Shown piece by piece: positions 1-5,487 of a DNA stretch of 7,446 bases. The stretch spans positions 1 to 7,446 of the forward strand of contig JAGHSL010000083.1 in assembly GCA_018065885.1 (NCBI GenBank), written 5' to 3'. Numbering within the stretch: position 1 is the first letter of the stretch; each line of letters starts with the position of its first letter. This stretch comes from Candidatus Limimorpha equi (GTDB lineage: Bacteria > Bacteroidota > Bacteroidia > Bacteroidales > F082). The notes under the pieces are model-generated. The model was not told the DNA's origin and ran no database searches. It saw nothing but the letters and a program-made list of their open reading frames with translations. Both the position numbers and the translations under genes were made by a program.

Positions 1-30
1 ACGGCGGGGCAGCGCCCGCAAAGGGACAGA

Positions 31-92
31 CTAACGGCTTGACCTTCACGAAATTGCGTTTATGACATATTTCTTGAAGGTCATGCTGTTAG
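31..92. repeat. Long imperfect inverted repeat (24-nt arms)
   Basis: Arms 31-54 and 69-92 pair over 24 positions: 21 Watson-Crick pairs, one G-U pair (36/87) and two mismatches (39/84 and 49/74), with a 14-nt loop. The core TGACCTTCA / TGAAGGTCA (40-48 and 75-83) is perfect. A few more pairs are possible outward (27-29 with 94-96, 24-25 with 98-99). This is much stronger than chance. It has no following T-tract, so it is unlikely to be a simple intrinsic terminator. It could be a dispersed palindromic (REP- or MITE-like) element or a structured RNA; the sequence alone does not decide. Confidence 0.7.
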
Positions 93-126
93 GCTGGCCG
101 CGCAGAGGCCGATGGTCCTGCCCTTG

Positions 127-168
127 ATTTTTTGTTACTTTTGCATCAAGGCAAAAGTAAGTAAAAAT
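127..168. repeat. Perfect 10-bp hairpin with extended AT stem
   Basis: TTACTTTTGC (135-144) and GCAAAAGTAA (151-160) are exact inverted repeats around the 6-nt loop ATCAAG. After a 2-nt internal loop, six more A/T pairs form between 127-132 and 163-168. Similar ACTTTTG-type palindromes are, from memory, common between genes in Bacteroidales genomes. The 5' arm also contains TACTTTTG (136-143), which fits the Bacteroides -7 element TAnnTTTG. However, I see no -33 element at the right distance, so I call it a structural repeat or bidirectional terminator-like element rather than a promoter. Confidence 0.6.
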
Positions 169-186
169 GATATTTTTGGAAAATAT
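157..186 (-). terminator. Weak AT-rich terminator candidate for the two-gene unit
   Basis: ATATTTT (170-176) and AAAATAT (180-186) form a 7-bp stem with a 3-nt loop. Read on the minus strand, the stem is followed by CATTTTTAC, a short U-rich run. It lies about 100 bases past the stop of the last gene of the minus-strand unit. The stem has no G-C pairs, so it would be weak alone, but the adjacent stronger hairpin at 135-160 could assist. Confidence 0.3.
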
Positions 187-263
187 TGATTTTTAATAAG
201 TTACACTTTTGTTATAAGGAAGCAGAAAGTGACAAAAACAGATAGTTTGGTAGGCCACTGAAA

Positions 264-300
264 TTTCAGCGGACACCAAAAATTTTCAGTACACACCAAA
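264..300. repeat. Near-tandem 17-nt repeat across a gene's stop codon
   Basis: Bases 264-280 and 284-300 match at 14 of 17 positions (TTTCAG...ACACCAAA), with a 20-base period. The second copy encodes, on the minus strand, the last codons and stop of the small membrane protein gene (Phe-Gly-Val-Tyr-stop). The first copy would read Phe-Gly-Val-Arg-stop. A perfect 12-bp palindrome CTGAAATTTCAG (258-269) overlaps the first copy. The simplest explanation is a small duplication at the gene end that left a spare stop. Confidence 0.5.
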
Positions 301-609
301 TTCCACGAGGAGGAAGATGACGAAATAGGAGACCAGACTGACGCCGAACAGCCACAAGCTGAATTTCAGTTTTCTCAGCATGGCGCGACAGCCCCAGGCT
401 TCCACGCCTTGTCCTTGGGCATGGCGGCGAAAGGCGAGGGCACACCAGGTTATCTCGGCACACCACAGCGAGGCAAAGACGCAAGCCACGAAAAACAAGA
501 TGTCCTTAATGCACCAGCTGACGGCAATGAAACCGCCCCAGCACAGCAGCATGGCTGCTGCCACAATGCCATAGCTGAGGCGGATGTGTTTGGGATTTAA
601 CTGATTCAT
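286..609 (-). CDS. Small three-helix membrane protein, unknown function
   Basis: A 107-residue protein that I cannot assign to a family. Three hydrophobic segments are visible: about residues 13-33, 37-59 and 83-103. A basic, polar stretch (about 61-82, with RRHAQGQ and RKLK) lies between helices 2 and 3 and is probably cytoplasmic. Helices 1 and 2 contain several Cys and Trp residues. I chose the ATG at 609 over a GTG at 621 because it overlaps the TGA of the upstream gene as ATGA and has GAAGGA just before it. The overlap implies translation coupled to the T9SS-tailed protein, so the two products may act together, for example as a membrane partner of the exported protein. That role is inferred only from gene order. 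The hydrophobic pattern makes a spurious frame unlikely. Confidence 0.6.
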   Translation of the reverse strand: MNQLNPKHIRLSYGIVAAAMLLCWGGFIAVSWCIKDILFFVACVFASLWCAEITWCALAFRRHAQGQGVEAWGCRAMLRKLKFSLWLFGVSLVSYFVIFLLVEFGVY

Positions 610-2303
610 TCCTTCACCCACTTGCCGCTCTCAACGTCCTTTCCTGCGCTGATGACCTTCCAAATATACGTCCCCGCAGCCCAATCCGTGGCATCCAAAA
701 CCGTTTCAGTTTCCGTGACAGGCTGCTGCGCCACAAGGCGGCCATTCATATCGTAAACCTCCACAGCGGCATTCTCAACCGCAGTGCGGATGTGCATCTC
801 GCTGCCGCCCGGGTTCGGGTAGGCGATGGCCAATTTCAGGCCGTTGGCGTGGGTTTCGTCGACGCCCAAGAAAGCCTCGGCAGGGAACTTCACCACCGAT
901 TCATACATGATGTTAGGCATGTTCATGTCATAGCCATAAAGCTCCACCAGCACGCCACCATCTTCCGTTGCCGTGATGCTACAGGCCTCACTATGCATCC
1001 GGTCTCCAGGCAAGTCGTAATACACTTCATCCATGACTTCAAATTCCGGGGTAAGGTGGTCTATCATGATCCACGAGTCACGATTTCCAGCAGGCCCTAC
1101 GTTCAGGCTGTAGACATAAAAGAGAGAATGGTCGTTGGCGATGGCTACGCCTTTGCTCAGGGTCGCCATATCAAAGTGCTTTGTCTTTCGCTCGGCATAG
1201 CGTTTGATGGGCACAACGGCAGGTGAATCGCTGTTATCGTCGAACTCGTACAGGACACTGACATAATAGTTGCCCACCCCTACCTCAACTTCATCGGCCT
1301 CACAAGTCATGTAGGTCGTGCCATGGGGACTGCGCACCACATTCACGTCTCCAAAATACCATCGCCCCCCTTGAATGTTTGGCAAGCCCGCCGCCTGGAG
1401 ATACCTGCGTGTGCGCACCACATTGAAATCACGGTCGAAATAGACCACATTACGGTCCTCCTGGTTGACAACTGTGCCTTCAAGACCGTAATGGATGTAG
1501 CCGCTGTCAGCCTCCACCAGATGGTAGTACCTGTAGAAGGCTCTTAGGTCGCTGCCAGAATAGGTGCTCTCGTAGCCTGCCCTCTTCAGCACATTGCCCT
1601 CAAAGTCCATCTTGAAGAAGATGGTGCTGTCCTTCGCTGCGGGATGTGGCACTTTGCTTCCGGCCTTTGTGTAAGCTCCAACAAGATACCCTTCGCTATC
1701 AACTATGGCCGAAAACGGGGCAATATGCCCGCAGCACGGGGCGTTTAGGGTGTCGTATTCAACGGTGTCGATGGGAATGTTCCACTCATAGCTCTCGGCT
1801 ATCGAAAGGTCGTCGTTCAGTTTGTAGAGGCCGAGAATGGAATGGTCAATGGGCGGGCTGAAATTCCTGTAGTAGTTCGGTGAGCACGTGTCGTGATCGG
1901 GATTGAATGCATTGAGAAGAAAAGCTTCGCCCTGCCGGTTTTTCAGGACATACGGATTGCGGCTCGTGTAGCCGTCCTTATGGTAGGTGGCCTGGCACAG
2001 CTCCGTGCCATCGGAATCCAGCGCAAGGATGTGGGCATCGTAAGCATTCCTCAACGCAAACACTTGACCGCAGTCATTCCTCTTTATGGAGATGCCTCTT
2101 ACCAAAATCCTCCCATCCGGAAATTCGTGTGCCTCCATGTATTGTTTCACTACCGAATCCGAATCCTCGTCATATTCGTAGGTGTAAGCCCATTGCTGTG
2201 GCGCACGCGGCAGGTCCGAGGGTCTATATTCCTTGCCATCCTGCGCAAAAGCCTTGGCCCCGAAAAGCAGGGCCAAGGAAAGTAAAAGGTTTAGTTTTTT
2301 CAT
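606..2303 (-). CDS. Secreted T9SS cargo protein with C-terminal sorting domain
   Basis: A 565-residue exported protein. Residues 1-20 form a signal peptide (MKK, a Leu-rich core, AFA before Gln21). Residues ~480-565 are a type IX secretion sorting tail of the Por-secretion type: AYPNPGG at ~494-500, then a beta-rich segment with VYDMNGRLV, LDATDWAAGTYIWKV, and the end GKWVKE. T9SS tails direct proteins across the outer membrane, with tail removal and often attachment to surface lipopolysaccharide. The ~460 residues between show recurring strand-turn units such as LDSDGTEL, VDSEGYLV, MDFEGNVL and FDRDFNVV, suggesting a beta-propeller-like fold. I recognise no catalytic motif. The frame stays open upstream to 2462, but the ATG at 2303 begins the signal peptide directly; a start at 2369 is less likely. 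It is the first gene of a two-gene unit with the small membrane protein. Confidence 0.85.
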   Translation of the reverse strand: MKKLNLLLSLALLFGAKAFAQDGKEYRPSDLPRAPQQWAYTYEYDEDSDSVVKQYMEAHEFPDGRILVRGISIKRNDCGQVFALRNAYDAHILALDSDGTELCQATYHKDGYTSRNPYVLKNRQGEAFLLNAFNPDHDTCSPNYYRNFSPPIDHSILGLYKLNDDLSIAESYEWNIPIDTVEYDTLNAPCCGHIAPFSAIVDSEGYLVGAYTKAGSKVPHPAAKDSTIFFKMDFEGNVLKRAGYESTYSGSDLRAFYRYYHLVEADSGYIHYGLEGTVVNQEDRNVVYFDRDFNVVRTRRYLQAAGLPNIQGGRWYFGDVNVVRSPHGTTYMTCEADEVEVGVGNYYVSVLYEFDDNSDSPAVVPIKRYAERKTKHFDMATLSKGVAIANDHSLFYVYSLNVGPAGNRDSWIMIDHLTPEFEVMDEVYYDLPGDRMHSEACSITATEDGGVLVELYGYDMNMPNIMYESVVKFPAEAFLGVDETHANGLKLAIAYPNPGGSEMHIRTAVENAAVEVYDMNGRLVAQQPVTETETVLDATDWAAGTYIWKVISAGKDVESGKWVKE

Positions 2304-2396
2304 GGCTACTCCACAATGGTAGGGTCTTCCCAATAATAAGTTGCAAAAAAGCAATGTGATAATTTTACGCATAATGATTTGTTTTAAAACTTGCTG

Positions 2397-2428
2397 CAAA
2401 ATTACAATCATCTTACCGCACATGTCAA
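2397..2428 (-). promoter_or_regulatory. Candidate promoter for the T9SS cargo gene
   Basis: On the minus strand, TAATTTTG (2404-2397) fits the Bacteroides -7 consensus TAnnTTTG. TTGACA (2428-2423) lies upstream, with 21 bases between the TTG and the TA. Transcription would start near 2390, giving a leader of roughly 85-90 bases before the ATG at 2303. The site lies in the 192-base gap after the regulator gene, so this unit can probably be transcribed independently of it. Confidence 0.45.
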
Positions 2429-2495
2429 GGGAAATGTCATCAACCAAAATAAACCAAATCAAATTAACGTATTGAAATACAATAATCTAAATGAA

Positions 2496-4262
2496 TCAAC
2501 TAATGCTTGTTTTCGCAATGGATTTCACAACTAAAGAAAGATCGTTGACACCATCCATTATCTCCTTCATCTTTTTGGAGCGTTTCCAAACCGACTGGTA
2601 GCTCACCCCCATCAGCACGGCAATCTGACCATCGTTAATGTCGAGAAGATAGAAACAGGCATATCGGCCATCAGATGTTGTCAGTCTTGGATATTGCTTT
2701 GCCAAAATGCTGAAGAACTGTGGAAAATAGTAATCGACAGCTTTCCAAAACTGCTGTTGTTGTTCAATGCTTAAAGCCAGTTTTTCGTAAGCCGGACAGC
2801 GAAGCCCGACCGTGATGTTTTCACCCTGAAACTCTGACAAAATATGCCGGCATATAGGCTCCTGAAGAAAAGAGACATAAACCGTTTCAAAATCGGGCTT
2901 TTCTTTTTGGCGTAGCATTTCCAGTTCCGTGCGCTGCGTGGTTATGATGGCTTCCTGCTCCTTTACCAACTGGTTTGCGGTCTTAACCTTGCCGCTTAAT
3001 TGCGATTGCGTCAGTGCTGATTTGCGTTTCGCAGACCTGCCAAACATGAAAAGAAGAGCCATACAGAGCACCAATAGGCAAACAACAATCATAGTATGAC
3101 TTAAATATCGGCCAAACATGTGCATTTGATGCGTTTCTTGTTGCTGCTGCATGTATTTCTCATATAAGGTTGCTACTTCTACTTTTTTTGTGGATTTTGC
3201 TGAATAACACATCATGTTTTTCTTAAACATTTCGCCATAATGGAAAGCCTTGTCTTTGTCGCCCAATGCCAAATAGCTATCGTGTAGCAAATCTGCCGAT
3301 GCCGTTTCTGTATCGAATGACTTTCTCTTAACGCTTTTCTCCAAATAGAAGACAGCAGAATCATAATTATGCTCTTTGTAAAACAATTGCCCCAAGCCCA
3401 TACAAGTTGCGAGGCTGTCATCCTTTGTCGTGCAGTTACTTAAAGCTTCATGCAGAATTATGAAAGCAGAATCTTTCAACCCTTTTTCATAATAAAGCGG
3501 TGCCATTTCACTCATGGCGTTGAAACGCATTTTTTGGAAACCATTCTCATTTGCAATCGACAGTGCTTTTTTGTAATATGGAAAAGCAGTGTCAAGGTTA
3601 TAATCAAGACGAAAACAGCGTCCAATAAGCATTAAGGAGTTTACAATGCTTTTTTGGTGACCTAGTTCCTCAAAATAAAGCAAAGACTTTCGGCTTGTTT
3701 CTATGGACTGCTTTACAGCATCATTATATAAGAATAAATTAGCCAATCTTGTGTTTATCAGTCCCATAAACCGAATCATATTCCTATCCATTTCATTATC
3801 CTTAAAATGGTTTTCCATCACTTGCAAGGCTTTCAGGTAGGCTTGGCAGGCGGGCACAATGCTGTCCTGCTCGTACCAGCCCACGCCGTCCATGTAGTGG
3901 GCGCGTGCCTGCAGGTAGGCAAGCGGCGCATCGAAAGGGTGGCGGCCGGCAAGGCTGTCGTAGTAGGCGGTGGCGGTCAGCAGTTCGGCGCGGTTGTTTT
4001 GGGTGTAGTCGTTCTTGTAGAGCAATTCGGCGAGCATGAGGTGGAAACGGCTGCGCTCCCAAGGGTTCAGCACCGAGTCGCCCATAGCATCGTTGAAAGC
4101 CAGCAGTGCCGTAAGGGCGCTGTCGGGCTGCTGCTGTAGCAAGGTGTCAACAGCATCCAAGGCGGCACGGTGGGGCGTCTCGTTCAGCACGGGCGAAACG
4201 GTTTTCACTCTGCCGCAAAAGCAGAGCAAAACGAGGGATGCTATGAGAAACAGTTTGCGCAT
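2496..4262 (-). CDS. TPR / membrane-helix / HTH regulatory protein
   Basis: A 588-residue protein. A hydrophobic export signal (residues ~3-14) ends near Cys14 and Cys16, but the lipobox is poor. Residues ~30-350 are helical repeats of TPR type, beginning with a leader segment resembling ALDAVDTLLQQQPDSALTAL. Residues ~389-408 form a single membrane helix. A charged, probably coiled-coil stretch follows (~412-456). The C-terminus (~527-568) has the helix-turn-helix-like segment DGQIAVLMGVSYQSVWKRSKKM. The layout implies a periplasmic TPR sensor joined to a cytoplasmic DNA-binding end, i.e. a one-component membrane regulator of a type frequent in Bacteroidales. The ligand and targets are unknown; the T9SS cargo gene downstream is the obvious candidate target by position only. 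I chose the ATG at 4262 over a TTG four codons upstream. Base composition changes sharply inside the gene near 3830. Confidence 0.8.
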   Translation of the reverse strand: MRKLFLIASLVLLCFCGRVKTVSPVLNETPHRAALDAVDTLLQQQPDSALTALLAFNDAMGDSVLNPWERSRFHLMLAELLYKNDYTQNNRAELLTATAYYDSLAGRHPFDAPLAYLQARAHYMDGVGWYEQDSIVPACQAYLKALQVMENHFKDNEMDRNMIRFMGLINTRLANLFLYNDAVKQSIETSRKSLLYFEELGHQKSIVNSLMLIGRCFRLDYNLDTAFPYYKKALSIANENGFQKMRFNAMSEMAPLYYEKGLKDSAFIILHEALSNCTTKDDSLATCMGLGQLFYKEHNYDSAVFYLEKSVKRKSFDTETASADLLHDSYLALGDKDKAFHYGEMFKKNMMCYSAKSTKKVEVATLYEKYMQQQQETHQMHMFGRYLSHTMIVVCLLVLCMALLFMFGRSAKRKSALTQSQLSGKVKTANQLVKEQEAIITTQRTELEMLRQKEKPDFETVYVSFLQEPICRHILSEFQGENITVGLRCPAYEKLALSIEQQQQFWKAVDYYFPQFFSILAKQYPRLTTSDGRYACFYLLDINDGQIAVLMGVSYQSVWKRSKKMKEIMDGVNDLSLVVKSIAKTSIS

Positions 4263-4271
4263 GTCGGGCTG

Positions 4272-4279
4272 CAAACTTA
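4272..4279 (-). promoter_or_regulatory. Possible -7 element of the TPR-HTH gene
   Basis: TAAGTTTG on the minus strand fits TAnnTTTG and lies only 9 bases before the ATG at 4262. A promoter here would make a leaderless or nearly leaderless transcript. I find no clear TTTG-type -33 element 19-21 bases upstream, so the call rests on one motif. Confidence 0.25.
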
Positions 4280-4315
4280 CATAAAAAAGCGGTTTTTTTG
4301 CTTTTTGGAAAGGGG

Positions 4316-4346
4316 AAAAAACGAAAATACCTTGAAAGAATCAAGG
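4316..4346 (-). terminator. Possible terminator upstream of the TPR-HTH gene
   Basis: On the minus strand, CCTTGA (4346-4341), a 5-nt loop and TCAAGG (4335-4330) form a 6-bp stem, followed by TATTTTCGTTTTTT (4329-4316). It could stop transcripts running leftward from the glycan genes before they enter the regulator gene. The stem is short, so confidence is low. Confidence 0.35.
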
Positions 4347-4425
4347 AAATGTGTTTTTATTCGATTTTTATTTTGCTAACTTACAACAAGTTATAAAAAA
4401 AATAAAAAATAATGGATAAAAATCA

Positions 4426-4455
4426 TTGCGGGTAATGAAAAAACATATACTTTTG
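4426..4455 (+). promoter_or_regulatory. Promoter of tRNA-Asn
   Basis: TTG at 4426-4428 is followed after 19 bases by TACTTTTG at 4448-4455. This matches the Bacteroides -33/-7 arrangement (TTTG, TAnnTTTG) with good spacing. The expected transcription start is around 4460, giving a short tRNA leader of about 35-40 bases. Confidence 0.65.
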
Positions 4456-4497
4456 CAACCGCAAACAAAAGGAAATACGTTCTTTGTAACACTAAAT

Positions 4498-4571
4498 GCC
4501 TCCTTAGCTCAGTTGGTTAGAGCATCTGACTGTTAATCAGGGGGTCTCAGGTTCAAGTCCTGAAGGGGGCG
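4498..4571 (+). tRNA. tRNA-Asn (anticodon GTT)
   Basis: A complete cloverleaf can be drawn. The acceptor stem GCCTCCT (4498-4504) pairs with AGGGGGC (4564-4570), including one G-U. The D stem is GCTC/GAGC (4507-4510 and 4520-4523). The anticodon stem is TCTGA/TCAGG (4525-4529 and 4537-4541) around loop CTGTTAA, with anticodon GTT at 4532-4534. The T stem is TCAGG/CCTGA (4547-4551 and 4559-4563) around loop TTCAAGT. The discriminator is G4571. CCA is not encoded; the next bases are CCC, so the end must be added by CCA transferase. I see no repeat of the tRNA 3' end elsewhere in the window that would mark an integrated element. Confidence 0.96.
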
Positions 4572-4573
4572 CC

Positions 4574-4613
4574 CTTTCGTGAGAAAGTCAGAGATTACAA
4601 AGTGTAATTTTTT
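4574..4613 (+). terminator. tRNA trailer hairpin and weak first terminator
   Basis: Just after the tRNA, CTTTC GTGA GAAAG (4574-4587) forms a 5-bp stem closed by a GNRA-type tetraloop. ATTACA AAG TGTAAT (4594-4608) then forms an AT-rich stem that runs into a T-tract ending at 4613. TTACAAAG (4595-4602) is also the exact complement of CTTTGTAA (4482-4489) in the tRNA leader. The precursor could therefore alternatively pair its leader and trailer around the tRNA. Confidence 0.35.
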
Positions 4614-4638
4614 ATGTTTCATGTTATTAATTTTTTAG

Positions 4639-4673
4639 CCAGATAATTGCCCCAACAGTTATCTGGTTTTTTT
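4639..4673 (+). terminator. Intrinsic terminator downstream of tRNA-Asn
   Basis: CCAGATAA (4639-4646) and TTATCTGG (4659-4666) form a perfect 8-bp stem with a 12-nt loop, followed directly by seven T residues (4667-4673). This is a good plus-strand rho-independent terminator. Its T-tract overlaps the last two bases of the convergent GNAT-like gene, whose stop is at 4672-4674. The minus-strand reading lacks a following T-tract, so it should not act equally in both directions. Confidence 0.75.
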
Positions 4674-5487
4674 ATTTTGTCCCGCGCTGCATGGCTTCCA
4701 TATTCAGAACGGCCTTGATGCGTGGTAAAGTGATGATGTTTCGGAACGGATACAGCAGATTTACAGCGATTTTCATCCACCACTGGTAATGGATTTCAAG
4801 GCGGCAGTAGGCTTTTCGGAAATTGAAGTTCTGTATCAGATAATCCTGGATGCCGGAATGTTCGGTGATGGTGCGTGAACCGTCGGTGATATATCGGAAA
4901 TGCTTCTTGCCGAGGTAATGTTCGTTCATGGCGTAGAAAAGGCCGTAGTAGGTGTAGAAAGAATTGGCATGATATTTTGGCAAAATGCAGGTGATTTTGT
5001 AATCGCAAGCATTATCGGATACATAATTGATGGCAAACCCCGCAAAATCGTGTCCTTCTTTTGTAAAACAAGCCCAATATTCGCAATTTTCCTGTTCCAA
5101 ATAATAGAAGAAATCATCCATGAAATCCTGCTTGTTTTTCTCCTGGTGCAAAGTCAACGAATTATCGTAATGATTGACAAACTCATTTTCATAAAGCACT
5201 TTCTTGTCAACCAATTGAAAATCGAACAGACTCAGCGCATTCTTGATTTTCAGTCTTTTCTTTGAAGGCAGTTCTTCCAAAGGTGTGAAACTGTCTTTTA
5301 TCAGATACCAAAACCCAGTTTCTTTCTTGCAATCGAAATCGTATGTGTTTCTTACAAACAGACCTCCATCACGAAGAAGACTGGTGTAGGATTCTTTGCT
5401 GAGCTTTTGCTCTTCGTGTGGTAATCCGCCAAATCGCCAGGCATTTCTATAGAGGTAATAATTCCATCGATCGAAACTTTGCATCAT
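4672..5487 (-). CDS. GNAT-like protein of a surface-glycan locus
   Basis: A 271-residue soluble protein. It resembles, from memory, a family of uncharacterised proteins in Bacteroidales capsule and O-antigen loci that appear to have a GNAT acyltransferase fold. The most distinctive part is C-terminal: DGSRTITEH at 202-210, IQDYLI at 213-218 and FRKAYCRL at 223-230, then a hydrophobic, aromatic-rich tail (~236-248, WWMKIAVNLLYPF). Central segments such as YWACFTKEGHDFAGFAINY (138-156) fit the paired strands of a GNAT domain, but I cannot point to a clear acetyl-CoA loop. The ATG at 5487 overlaps the glycosyltransferase stop as ATGA; a second ATG follows at 5484. It may add an acyl group to a glycan or sugar precursor, but this is inferred from context and weak similarity. 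Confidence 0.6.
   Translation of the reverse strand: MMQSFDRWNYYLYRNAWRFGGLPHEEQKLSKESYTSLLRDGGLFVRNTYDFDCKKETGFWYLIKDSFTPLEELPSKKRLKIKNALSLFDFQLVDKKVLYENEFVNHYDNSLTLHQEKNKQDFMDDFFYYLEQENCEYWACFTKEGHDFAGFAINYVSDNACDYKITCILPKYHANSFYTYYGLFYAMNEHYLGKKHFRYITDGSRTITEHSGIQDYLIQNFNFRKAYCRLEIHYQWWMKIAVNLLYPFRNIITLPRIKAVLNMEAMQRGTK

Larger units (their letters stand above)
1..285. other. Non-coding left flank with hairpin array
   Basis: I see no convincing gene in these 285 bases. The first ~125 bases are GC-rich and the rest AT-rich. Three inverted repeats follow one another (31-92, about 127-168 and 170-186), each listed separately. Since the two-gene unit on the minus strand ends at 286, this is its 3' flank and probably contains its transcription end. 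Whatever lies beyond base 1 cannot be seen, so part of the GC-rich stretch could belong to a repeat element or gene that continues outside the window. Confidence 0.6.

Noticed and set aside
136..143. TACTTTTG as a promoter -7 element reading right
   Set aside because: It is part of a perfect palindrome, has no TTTG element at 19-21 bases upstream, and no plus-strand gene follows.
792..1226. Open plus-strand frame of 144 codons
   Set aside because: It is antisense to the T9SS cargo gene, has no motif or signal, and is explained by codon bias on the true strand.
2304..2462. In-frame upstream extension of the T9SS cargo gene, including an ATG at 2369
   Set aside because: The ATG at 2303 starts directly on a clean signal peptide. 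The extension would place a non-typical segment before it and would run through the candidate promoter.
3807..4139. Open plus-strand frame of 110 codons (and a minus-strand shadow at 3802-4062)
   Set aside because: Both lie inside the GC-rich part of the TPR-HTH gene, where stop codons are rare by composition. Neither encodes a recognisable pattern.
4204..4262. Lipoprotein signal on the TPR-HTH protein
   Set aside because: Cys14 and Cys16 follow a hydrophobic stretch, but the residues before them (LL and CF) do not fit a good lipobox. A lipoprotein is possible but unsupported.
4263..4497. A protein gene between the TPR-HTH gene and the tRNA
   Set aside because: The stretch is very AT-rich with poly-A and poly-T runs. 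The only frames are extensions or shadows, and it is better explained as promoter and terminator sequence.
4498..4571. tRNA-Asn as the attachment site of an integrated element
   Set aside because: No second copy of the tRNA 3' end and no integrase gene is visible in the window.
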